Shown here piece by piece: positions 22,601 through 33,400 of a stretch of DNA of 64,000 nt. Every line of letters starts with the position of its first letter. Position 1 is the first letter of the stretch. The stretch comes from Pohlia nutans. Lineage: Eukaryota; Streptophyta; Bryopsida; Bryales; Mniaceae. Below the pieces are notes generated by a model that worked only from the letters and a program-made list of their open reading frames with translations, searched no databases and was not told where the DNA came from. The stretch is from assembly GCA_022496805.1 (NCBI GenBank), contig CM040094.1, forward strand, positions 18,809,501-18,873,500, read 5' to 3'. The translations under genes were made by a program, and so were the position numbers.

Positions 22601-25232
22601 TATGTGGCATGGCATTTGGATGATGGTAGAACATCGTGGAAGGCATATAATCATTTCTAGTAAGCCGAGCATATTCATACAAGCCCAATCCTAATATAAA
22701 ATATATGTGGCATGGCATTTGGATGATGGTAGAACATCGTGGAAGGCATATAATCATTTCTAGTAAGCCCAGCATATTCATACAAGCCCATTCCTAATAT
22801 AAAACACATGTGGCATGGCATTTGGATGATGGTAGAACATCGTGGAAGGCATATAATCATTTCTAGTAAGCCCAGCATATTCATACAAGCCCAATCTTAA
22901 TATAAAACATATGTGGCATGGCATTTGGATGATGGTAGAACATCGTGGAAAGTATATAATCATTTCTAGTGAGCCCTGATTATCAATACAATCCGAATCC
23001 TAATATAAAACACATGTGGCAGGGCATTTGGATGATGGTTGGACATCGTGGAACGCATATAATCATTTCTAGTAAGCCCAGGATATTAATACAAGCATAT
23101 TCCTAATATAAAACACATGTGGCATGGTATTCGGATGATGGTTGGACATCGTGGAAGGCATATAATCATTTGAAGTCAACCCACAATATTCATACAAGCC
23201 GAATTCTAAAATAAAACACATTTGCCATGGCATTTGGATGATTGTAGAATATCGTGGAAGGCATATAATCATTTCTTGTAAGTCCTGAATATTCATACAA
23301 GCCCAATCCTAATATAAAACATATGTGGCATTGCATTTGGATGATGGTTGGACATCGTGGAAGGCATATAATCATTTTTAGTAAGCATAAAAATATGAAT
23401 ACAAGCCCAATCCTAATATAAAACATATGTGGTATAGCATTTGGATGATGATAAAACATCGTGGAAAGCATATAATCATTTCTAGTGAGCTCAGAATATT
23501 AATACAATCCGAATGCTAATATAAACCACATGTGGCATGGTATTTGGATGATGGTAGAACATCGTGGAAGGCATATTATCATTTCCTGTAAGCCCAGAAT
23601 ATTAATACAAGCCCAATCCTAGTAAAAAAACAGATGTGGCATAGCATTTGGATGATGATTGGACATCGTGCAAGGAATATAATCATTTCTAGTCAGCCCA
23701 CAATATTCATACAAGCCCAATGCTAAAATAAAACACATGTGGCATGGCATTTGGATGATAGTAGAACATCGTGGAAGGCATATTAACATTTCTAGTTAGC
23801 CCAGCATATTCATACAAGCCCAATCTTAATATAAAACACATGTGGCATTGCATTTGGATGATGGTTGGACATCGTGGAAGGCATATAATGATTTCTAGTA
23901 TGCCCAGCATATTAATACAAGCCCAATCCTAATATAAAACACATGTGGCATGGTATTTGGATGATGGTAGAACATCGTGGAAGGCATATAATCATTTCTA
24001 GTAAGCGCAGCATATTCATACAAGCCCAATCCTAATATAAAACATATGTGGCATGGTATTTGGATGATGGTAGAACATCGTGGAAGGCATATAATCATTT
24101 CTAGTAAGCCCAACATATTCATACAAGCCCAATCCTAATAAAAAAACACATGTGGCATTGCAATTGGATGATGGTTGGACATCGTGGAAGGCATATAATC
24201 ATTTCTAGTAAGCCCCGAATATTAATACAAGCCCATTCCTAATATAAAACACATGTGGCATGGTATTTGGATGATGGTAGAACATCGTGGAAGGCATATA
24301 ATCATTTCTAGTAAGCGCAACATATTCATACAAACCCAATCCTAATAAAAAAACACATGTGGCATTGCAATTGGATGATGGTTGGACATCGTGGAAACTA
24401 TATAATCATTTCTAGTGAGCCCAGAATATTAATACAATCCGAATCCTAATATAAAACACATGTGGCATGGCATTTGGATGATAGTAGAACATCGTGGAAG
24501 GCATATAATCATTTCTAGTAAGCCCAGCATATTCATACAAGCCCAATCCTAATATAAAACATATGTGGCATGGCATTTGGATGATGGTAGAACATCGTGG
24601 AAAGCATATAATCATTTCTAGTGAGCCCAGATTATTAATACAATCCGAATCCTAATATAAAACACATGTGGCTTGGTATTTGGATGATGGTAGAACATTG
24701 TGGAAGGCATATTATCATTTCCTGTAAGCCCAGAATATTAATACAAGCCCAATTCTAATATAGAACACTTGTGGCATAGCTTTTGTATGATGGTTGGACA
24801 TCGTGGAAGGCATATAATCATTTCTAGTCAATCCACATTATTCATACAAGCCCAATTCTAAAATAAAACACATGTGGCATGGCATTTGGAAGATGGTAGA
24901 ACATCGTGGAAGGCATATAATCATTTCTTGTAGGCCCAGCATATTCATACAAGCCTAATCCTAATATAAAAGACATGTGGCATTGCATTTGGATGATGGT
25001 AGAACATCGTGGAAAGCATATAAACATTTCTAGTGAGCCCTGAATATTTATACAATCCGAATCCTAATATAAAACACATGTGGCAGGGCATTTGGATGAT
25101 GGTTGGACATCGTGGAACGCATATAATCATTTCTAGTAAGCCCAGGATATTCATCCAAGCCCAATGCTAATATTAAGCACATGTGGCGAGGCATTTGGAT
25201 GATAGTTGGACATCGTGGAAAGCATATAATCA
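19668..25232. repeat. 103-bp satellite array 1 (about 54 monomers)
   Basis: Head-to-tail monomers of 103 bp. Landmarks are ATAATCATTTCTAGTAAGCC, AATCCTAATATAAAACACAT, GTGGCATGGCATTTGGATGA and GAACATCGTGGAAGGCATAT. Monomers differ at perhaps 5-15 percent of positions. Diagnostic variants recur at long range: one set recurs after 1855 bases (18 monomers plus 1) and another after about 2576 (25 monomers plus 1), indicating higher-order repeats. Because 103 is not a multiple of three, short minus-strand frames of 60-100 codons appear throughout; they are not genes. Confidence 0.97.
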
Positions 25233-26545
25233 CTAGGGCTTCGCTGCTCTTCGCATTACCAGTGACGATTGATATCTTAGGATACATCGGTACATATATC
25301 TTATTGGTACATTGGTTTATATGATAATATATAATATATATAATAGTGGTATGTAGATGTTTGTGTAATGAAAGTATACATAATATTATTATATGTAGAT
25401 AACTATACTTTTTATTCAAAAATGGGTTATATGTATTGTGCAAGTAATATTAATATTTATTAATTCATTATATATTGTTTTAGAAATGGTATATTTTTGA
25501 TTGTGTGATGCAATCTGTTATTCGTTTTCTCATATCAAAAATATTGTATATTGATGTTTCAGGATTTCTTTTATGTGCAATGTCAATTGCATATGCTCGG
25601 GTGGGTCACTCTTCATATATTTTGGGTACCACGTGCGGTGAGGGGGTGTTTTTTGGGGGGCTATTTACCTCCTAGCTGGAATTAAAAGGACCCCTATGAT
25701 TACTTAATGGGAAAAAATGGCCTATATTATGGACTCTATCATTTTTTATAAAACGGTGACCAATGCAATTTTTTATATGCTATCTTCTTTGTAAAGGCTT
25801 AAATATAATCTAACAGTAACATGACTTTAAAAATTTGAGAAAAATGGCCTCAAGAAAATGACAAGAACTTAACCTTCTTTCATACATTTTGGAAAATGTG
25901 CACAAAATACTTCAAAGTTGTTCCAATTTTAGAATCAGTGCTATCGGTGTTCACTTTGATTTTCTTTTGAAGCATTACCTTACAGTTGAGCAGAAAAACA
26001 ACAGACAAAAAATAGAACTACATGAGTCAACCACCAAGCAAACAACCTCAGAACCATGCAAGAACTGAGCTTTCATCCACTTCTAGACCTACTTTTCATC
26101 CACCGTGCAGTTGACCCCTCTTTCCTACCAACTGTGCTCAAATTGTTTCCCCCCCAAAACAGACTGTACTCAGTTTAATACCTTGAATCCCATTAGCAAT
26201 TCCCTAAATTACATGTACTAAAATCATAATGGACCAGAATTGTGGTGTACCTAAATTATTTATAATAGCCTGTACTCTTTTATTGCATTCTATCTTATTT
26301 GTAATTTTTTTATAAAATCTTATAAATTTTACCTATGATGAATAAAACCCATGCTATTTTCTGCCGCACGTTGTTTGTAAAATGCAGTAAGTAACCCACC
26401 CGAGTGCATATGCTAATGCAAACACTCCACATGATGAATTGTCTAGTTGTTGCAAACCGTTTGCATATTTTTAGTGGAATGTTATAGAAGGCATGAGTTG
26501 TTGGAGTTTTTGATTTATGTCATATGGTAACAAGCGGCTAGTCGC
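25233..26545 (-). pseudogene. C48/Ulp1-like protease element remnant, copy 1 (split by a MITE)
   Basis: The block starts CTAGGGCTTCGCTGCTCTT at the edge of the satellite and aligns with 26783-27180 once the insertion at 25596-26404 is removed. On the minus strand the part at about 26405-26540, continuing at 25595, reads a protease C-terminus. It keeps an active-site-like SSCGVFALAYA, the Gln/Cys-Gly neighbourhood of C48 (Ulp1/SENP) cysteine proteases. A stop lies upstream of this motif and the MITE interrupts its end, so the copy is dead. The second copy is more intact upstream but has lost the Cys. Ulp1-like proteases are frequent passengers in DNA transposons (established). The host element's superfamily is not identified. 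Confidence 0.55.
25596..26404. mobile_element. 809-bp MITE with 8-bp target duplication (hAT-type)
   Basis: The ends CTCGGGTGGGTCACT and, inverted, CTCGGGTGGGTTACT form 15-bp TIRs with one mismatch. They are flanked by the 8-bp direct repeat TGCATATG at 25588-25595 and 26405-26412. The related copy at about 27020-27050 has the uninterrupted sequence (GTTGCATAGGCTAGTGC), serving as an empty site. Eight-base duplications are the hallmark of hAT elements (established). The interior is AT-rich and noncoding. Confidence 0.88.
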
Positions 26546-26782
26546 GTAGTCTCTGCGTTAAAAACAAATGTTTTTACTGTCCAACTATGTAACTTGTAGG
26601 AATAGGTGAAAACGTTCAGGGGAAAATTGAGAAGGCGAAAGTAAAAACATTGTGGTAAAAACTTCGGCACCAAAATGGAAGGCTGCAATTTCTATTTCCG
26701 GCACTTAGGGGGGCCTAAAACGGCCTGAAATTTACGGGTCGACGGCCGTTTACAGGACATGACCCAAATGAAAAAGTGAACT

Positions 26783-27378
26783 AGGGCTCCGCTGCTCTCC
26801 GCAATACAAGTGACGATTGATATAGTAAATTAATTGAAAAGCAAAAATTAGATTTTTTTTATATTTGGAATTATATGATATTGTAGATGTAATATTAAAA
26901 TATATAAAAGCATCATATTTTGTTTTGGAAATGGCATCAATTTAGATTGTGTGATGCAATTTCTTAGATGATGTCTCATATCCAAAATAATGTATATTGA
27001 TGTTTCAGGATTTTTTTAAAATGCAATGTCAGTTGCATAGGCTAGTGCAAACTCTCCATATGATGAACTGTCTGGTTGTTGCAAATCGTTTGCGTATTTA
27101 TAGTGGAATGATATATAAAGCATGAGTTGTTGGAGTTTGTGAGCTATACCAAGTGGCAACAATGAGTTTTGGGGTTTATTGGAATCATATATTATTGTTT
27201 GGTAACGGATGTTATTTGGTTGTATGAGAGCAAGTATCCAATGGTTTCCATTTATAAATAAATGTTGGAGACAATTGGTTGTATATTTTGTTCTTCTATA
27301 TAATGTGGAATAAGAATGTTCTTCATAGCCTTGACGATTTAGTTGATTCTCATACAATATTTGCATTCCCGCTCCCAT
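26783..27378 (-). pseudogene. C48/Ulp1-like protease remnant, copy 2
   Basis: An ATG at 27378 opens a 120-codon frame ending at 27016. It contains FINGNHWILALIQ (catalytic His context), TIIYDSNKPQN (acidic partner context) and, near the C-terminus, DSSSYGEFALAYATDIAF. C48 proteases have Gln...Asp-Cys-Gly at this place; here Tyr replaces the nucleophile, while copy 1 still has Cys. The usual catalytic domain is about 200 residues, so the N-terminal part is missing or lies in other frames or exons upstream; the codon two before the ATG is a stop. Downstream (26783-27015) is noncoding and starts CTAGGGCTCCGCTGCTCTC, matching the end of copy 1. Probably an inactive transposon-borne SUMO/ubiquitin-like protease. 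Confidence 0.6.
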
Positions 27379-27439
27379 GTGTCAATCACTTAGTTTTATT
27401 CACTTGCAGGGAATCATGCATCTCCCAGGTTGATATGAT

Positions 27440-28760
27440 TGTGTCTCATATAATGTGAGGTTACATAAAGCTCTCCAAAATTGCCGACCTGAACATTCTT
27501 CCTTTTCACTAGAACAGAACTGCATCACAACATTCCACTATTTTAAATGGTGAACCCTGAAGTGTTGAGTTTCCGGAGTCAACACTTCCAAAACAGCAGG
27601 TCGTGAAACAGGAAGGTTCCCACACATGAAAAACATGTTGGATCCTACTTTATTATCTTTGGTTAAAACAGCTTGGTCATCTGGTTCCAAAACGCATTCA
27701 ACAGCTGTCACTGAACCGCAAGAAAAAGGAAAATAACATGCTAAATTTCAATCAGGTGATTTGCAAAGACTCTTAACCCTTAAACGTCAAAGCAAGCTCC
27801 ACGGGCTTGGTATAAAGGAATAATTGGAGAAAAAAGTTTCATTTCTCAACCAAATCAAGCGAGACTTGTTGCGTTGGAAAGCTACTAAAAAGCGACTAGA
27901 TTCCAAATTTTCGCCTCATTTGAGAGATTGTGAAATCGTTGGTAAGCAATCAAAGTTATCAAATTGAACAAGTTTTGAGGTTGGGGCAGCTAAAGTTCAG
28001 CAGTGCCGCAGTGCTATAGTGCTACAATGCTAGCCAGCAGTGCACTACAGAGCCGTTTTTGCAAAAATAAAATATAAATAAATAAAAATGATAATAATAA
28101 TAATAATTTTTTTATTTAAAAAAAAAAAATTAGATTCTTTCGAGGTTGCCCCGTCCAGGCCCTCTTGACGTTTAAGGGTTAACTACCTCAACTGGTGAAA
28201 ACATACAAGGTGTTTGAAAACAATGGGGATATGTACCAAGAGAAATTCCATATGCATTCCTTGTGACCTTGTATCAGGTCCAAACGTGACACTGGATCTC
28301 TGTAATAGACAACTACTAAAACCATGATGATGCAAAAAGCATGAAACCTCAGGAACACGGGAAGTGCCCCCGTTAAGCCCTCTTCTGCTCAACTGAAACC
28401 CTAAACCACAAAATTGGAACCCTGGTGATCTTATTGCACAAAGAATTGATACTGTTGAGGCTCACCAAAGACAAACACAGTGTTTGAAAAGTGACATGAT
28501 CGATGGAATGAAAAGAGCCCATTTCCTAGAGGAAGTGCACAAAGACAAATTTCCCCATTCAACAACATCCCCACCCCCGATCCCCCAAAGCATGAATGAC
28601 AGTCTGATGACAGTCGATGATCAAAGGCATGAAAAGCTAACTTGTATAGAATTTCGACAAAAGAAATCCCTGGCCTACCTTGAGGAAGCATATCTCTCCA
28701 CACCAGAGTTCCATCAATCACTGGCAGCACATTCATCATCCACAGAACTGGTCACGCTGA
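27440..28760 (+). other. Candidate decayed or multi-exon gene region, family not recognised
   Basis: Several + strand stretches look protein-coding. About 27470-27560 gives CRPEHSSFSLEQNCITTFHY. About 27570-27735 gives KTAGRETGRFPHMKNMLDPT and TAVTEPQEKGK. About 28397-28755 gives NWNPGDLIAQRIDTVEAHQR, RAHFLEEVHKDKFPHSTT and KSLAYLEEAYLSTPEFHQSL. They are in different frames and separated by noncoding sequence, including the TTAA MITE at 27777-28178, which would then lie in an intron. I cannot fix splice sites, start or function. It may be a host gene fragment carried into the satellite region or a rotting gene. Confidence 0.35.
27777..28178. mobile_element. TTAA-flanked MITE B, 402 bp
   Basis: Bounded by TTAA at 27773-27776 and 28179-28182. 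The ends CCCTTAAACGTCAA are perfect 14-bp inverted repeats. The terminal pattern (CCC, then TAA, then GAC/GTC) resembles MITE A at 15859, so both probably used related transposases. An AT-rich interior with a poly-A/T stretch near 28090-28130 is noncoding. Confidence 0.8.
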
Positions 28761-28879
28761 AATTGTTCTTGACTCGACTCTGGAGATTTATCATCTCCGC
28801 TTGCATTAGAAAAAGTTCATATACTGTATCAATGTACATTATTCATCTGCACATATTCAGAAGTTCTTATGTATATTAA

Positions 28880-29260
28880 AATGAAATTTGATATCACAGG
28901 GTCACAGGGAGTCACATGTTTCCCTGAAATGGGAGAATGAAGGATGAGAGAATTTTCTTCGAGGCCAGGAAATAATGATACGTATAATCAAATCCCAAAT
29001 CCAGGCATTCACGAAAGATTATTCTTCCTGGCAATTGAATCCTCCAAAAGCTGAGCTTTCAACACCAAAACCTCAAAATCACAATCGATGCGAGTCCGGA
29101 AGCAGTGTGACGTAGAAGCTTGCCGCCTCTTCCGCATTGCCGTCGAACTACAGACAGGGCGTGATCTTCGCCATAATGCAGCTCGTAATCCACTGTTATC
29201 ACTGCACGAACGCAAAATCGTGTGATGCATTAGACTCTGTTTGAATGGAACAAGTTCATG
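28880..29260. other. Unassigned stretch
   Basis: A minus-strand frame at about 29009-29230 encodes a basic peptide ending in DFEVLVLKAQLLEDSIARKN, which could be an exon end. No neighbouring exons or domain can be recognised. Confidence 0.25.
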
Positions 29261-29850
29261 GCTTCATAATGCATTAGATTCTCCTCTACTTTGCATTAGA
29301 TTTTCAAAAGAACAAGACTCATTGCGTTCAATGCTTTGGTAATGCATTAGCTTCTCCTCTGCTCTGTTTTCAATTTGCCGAATTAAACTCCCTGCTCTGG
29401 ACTCCCTCGAAGATGAAAGAAAAAAAAAATCAGAAATTCGTATTAACACACACGATCCAGCACACATCCTTGCACCAATTCAGTCGGATCAGTGTGACAA
29501 CAATCGAGAGAGACGCAGCTACAAAATCAAGAAAATTCTAATCAAGATTATCTCGTGGCTTCATAATACATTAGATTCTCCTCTACTCTGTTTTCAAAAC
29601 AACGAGACTGTTTGCGTTCAATGCTTCGGTAATGCATTAGCTTCTCCTCTGCTCTGTTTTCAAATTGCCGAACTAAACTCCGTGGTTTAGACTCCCTTGA
29701 AGACTAAAGAAAAAAAAATCAGAAAACTCGTATAAACACACACGATCCAGCACTGACACATCCTTGCACTATTTCAGTCGGATCAATGTGACAACAATCG
29801 AGAGAGTCGCAGCTACAAAATCAAGATTATCTCGTCCTAGGGTTTTCAAA
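29261..29850. repeat. Tandem duplication of about 297 bp
   Basis: GCTTCATAATGCATTAGATT at 29261 recurs as GCTTCATAATACATTAGATT at 29558. Later words (GCATTAGCTTCTCCTCTGC, ACACACACGATCCAGCA, GACAACAATCGAGAGAG) also recur at the same spacing. The two copies differ by substitutions and small indels. No coding capacity seen. Confidence 0.8.
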
Positions 29851-30118
29851 TCTACAATGCGCAACCAAGACAAGAAATCGAACTCCTGTGCGACTTGAAT
29901 TAAGGACGATCCAACTGGCATTTATGAGCATTCAAGATCACAAAACGATGAAACATCAAAACTTACAGAAGAGTGTTAGCGGGTGTTAGGGTACGATGGT
30001 GCTCAGGTGACACCCAGTGCATATTCTACGGAAAGAATGTGTAAATTTCAATGGGGTGGTGGTGCTCGAGGATTAGATTTTCTCCAGCAAGGATTAAACA
30101 AACCCTAATTCGGAAGCA

Positions 30119-30416
30119 GTGGAATTGAATTCATCGCTCACCTCGGCGCCCCTGCGACCCGCGGCGTCCAGCGCTTCCATCAACGTCTTCACACGCCATC
30201 CCTCCGTCTTCACGACGCCAATCCTCGCAGCCGGTGCCTCCGAGACCGCAGCTCGGACAACGACGGCGGTGCACATTCTTGCGGGAGCGCGGAGGTCCAG
30301 TTGCCGCGACCCGGAACAGTCCTGGACATGCCTTGGAACGGTCATGGTGACGAAACGAAATTTCGTCACCGTGACCAATTCCATGGAATTGTCCTGACGA
30401 CCAACTTACCATCCAA
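30119..30416 (-). other. GC-rich block, possible captured exon
   Basis: About 300 bases of distinctly higher GC than the AT-rich surroundings. Both strands are open. The minus strand reads a plausible protein tail (CTAVVVRAAVSEAPAARIGV, TLMEALDAAGRRGAEVSDE) with Ala/Arg/Val bias; the plus strand reads an Ala/Ser/Thr-rich peptide. It contains the inverted repeat GGTGACGAAA / TTTCGTCACC at about 30347-30371. No family recognised. It ends a few tens of bases before the satellite resumes. Confidence 0.35.
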
Positions 30417-30452
30417 TGAAGGCTAAACCAACTCCGACTTTCTTCGTCACTG

Positions 30453-33400
30453 GAATTTCTAGTAAGCCCAGCATAATAATACAAGCCCATTCCTAATATA
30501 AAACACATGTGGCATGGTATATGAATGATGGTAGAACATCGTGGAGGGCATATAATCATTTCTAGTAAGCCCAGAATATTAATACAAGCCCAATCTTAAT
30601 GTAAAACACATGTGGCATGGCATTTGGATGAAGATAGAACGTCGTGGAAGGCATATTATCATTTCTAGTAAGCCCAGAATATTAATACAAGCCCATTCCT
30701 AATATAAAACACATGTGGCATGGTATTTGGATGATGGTAGAACATCGTGGAAGGCATATTATCATTTCTAGTAAGCCCAGAATAATAATACAAGCCCAAT
30801 CCTAATATAAAACATATGTGGCATGGCATTTGGATGATGGTAAAACATCGTGGAAAGCATATAATCATTTCTAGTGAGCCCATAATATTAATACAATCCG
30901 AATCCTAATATAAAACACATGTGGCATGGCATTTAGATGATGGTAGAACATCGTGGAAGGCATATAATCATTTCTAGTAAGCCCAGCATATTCATACAAG
31001 TCCAATCCTAATATAAAACACATGTGGCATTGCAATTGGATGAAGGTTGGACAACGTGGAAACTATATAATCATTTCTAGTGAGCCCAGAATATTAATAC
31101 AATCCGAATCCTAATATAAAACACATGTAGCATGGTATTTGGATGATGGTTGGACATCGTGGAAGGCATCTAATCATTTCAAGTCAACCCATAATATTCA
31201 TACAAACCCAATTCTAAAATAAAACACATGTGGCATGGCATTTGGATGATGGTAGAACATCGTGGAAGGCATATAATCATTTCTTGTAGGCCCAGCATAT
31301 ACATACAAGCCCAATCCTAATATAAAGCACATGTGGCAGGGCATTTAGATGATGGTTGGACATCGTGGAACGCATATAATCATTTCTAGTAAGCCCAAGA
31401 TATTCATCCAAGCCCAATCCTAATGTAAAGCACATGTAGCATGGCATTTGGATGTTCGTTGGACATCGTGGGAAGCATATAATCATTTCTAGTAAGCCCA
31501 GCATAATAATACAAGCCCATTCCTAATATAAAACATATGTGGCATGGCATTTGGATGATGGTAAAACATCGTGGAAAGCATATAATCATTCCTAGTGAGC
31601 CCAGAATATTAATACAATCCGAATCCTAATATAAAACACATGTGGCATAGCATTTGGATGATGGTAGAACATCGTGGAAGGCATATAATCATTTCTAGTA
31701 AGCCCAACATATTCATACAAGCCCAATCCTAATATAAAACACATGTGGCATTGCATTTGGATGATGGTTGGACATCGTGGATGGCATATAATCATTTCTA
31801 GTAAGCCCAGAATATAAATACAAGCCCATTCCTAATAAAAAACACATGTGACATCGTATTTGGATGATGGTAGAACATCGTAAAAGGCATATAATCATTT
31901 CTAGTGAGCCCAGCATATTCATACAAGCCCAATCCTAATATAAAACACCTGTGGCATGGCATTTGGATGAAGGTAGAACATCGTCGAAGGCATATAATCA
32001 TTTCTTGTAAGCCCAAATTATTAAAACAAGCCCATTCTTAATAAAAAAAACACATGTGGCATGGCATTTGGTTGATGTAGAACATCGTGGAAGGCATATA
32101 TTCATTTCTAGTAAGCCGAGAATATTAATACAAGCCCATTCCTAATATAAAACACATGTGGCATAGCATTTGGATGATGGTTGGACACCGTGGAAAGCAT
32201 ATTATCATTTCTAGTGAGCTCACAATATTCGTACGAGCCCATTCCTAATATAAAACACATGTGGCATGGCATTTGGATGATGGTACAACATCGTGGAAGG
32301 CATATAATCATTTCTAGTAAGCCCCGAATATTAATACAAGCCCATTCCTAGTATAAAACACATGTGGCATGGTATTTGGATGATGGTAGAACATCGTGGA
32401 AGGCATATAATCATTTCTAGTAAGCGCAGCATATTCATACAAACCCAATCCTAATAAAAAAACACATGTGGCATTGTAATTGGATGATGGTTGGACATCG
32501 TGGAAGGCATATAATCATTTCTAGTAAGCCCAGAATATTAATACAAGCCCAGTCCTAATATAAAGCACATGTGGCATGGCATTTGGATGATGGATGAACA
32601 TCGTGGAAGGCATATAATCATTTCTAGTAAGCTCGAATATTAATACATGCCCAATCCTAGTTTAAAACACATGTGGCATGGCATTTGGATGATGGTAGAA
32701 CATCGTGGAAGGCATACTATCATTTCTAGTAAGCTTGGAATATTAATACAAACCGAATCCTAATATAAAACACATGTGGCATGGCATTTGGATGAAGGTA
32801 GAACATCGGGAAAGCATATAATCATTTCTACTGAACCCAGAAAATTAATACAATCCGAATCCTAATCTAAAACACATATGGCATAGCATTTGAATGATGG
32901 TACAACATCGAAGAAGGCACGTAATCATTTTTGATAAGCCCGAAATATTATTAGAAGCCCAATCCTGATATAAAACACATGTGGCATGGCATTTGGATGA
33001 TGGTTGGACGTCGTGGAAGGCATATAATCATTTCTTGTAAGCCCTGAATATTAATACAAGCCCAATCCTAATATAAAACACATGTGGCATATCATTTGGA
33101 TGATGGTTGGACATCGTGGAAAGCATATTATCATTTCTAGTCAGCCCACAATATTCATACAAGCCCAATCCTAATATAAAACACATGTGGCATGGCATTT
33201 GGATGATGGTAGAACATCGTGGAAGAGATATAATCATTTCTAGTAAGCCCCGAATATTAATACAAGCCCATTCCTAATATAAAACACTTGTGGCTTGGCA
33301 TTTGGATGATGGTGGAACATCGTGGAAGGCATATTATCATTTCTAGTCAGCCCACAATATTCATACAAGCCCAATCCTAATACAAAACACATGTGGCATG

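Noticed and set aside
19869..25443. Dozens of minus-strand frames of 60-130 codons with repeated Cys/His/Met-rich peptides
   Set aside because: They are translations of the 103-bp satellite read in rotating frames; length and start follow monomer spacing, with no promoter or conservation beyond DNA identity.
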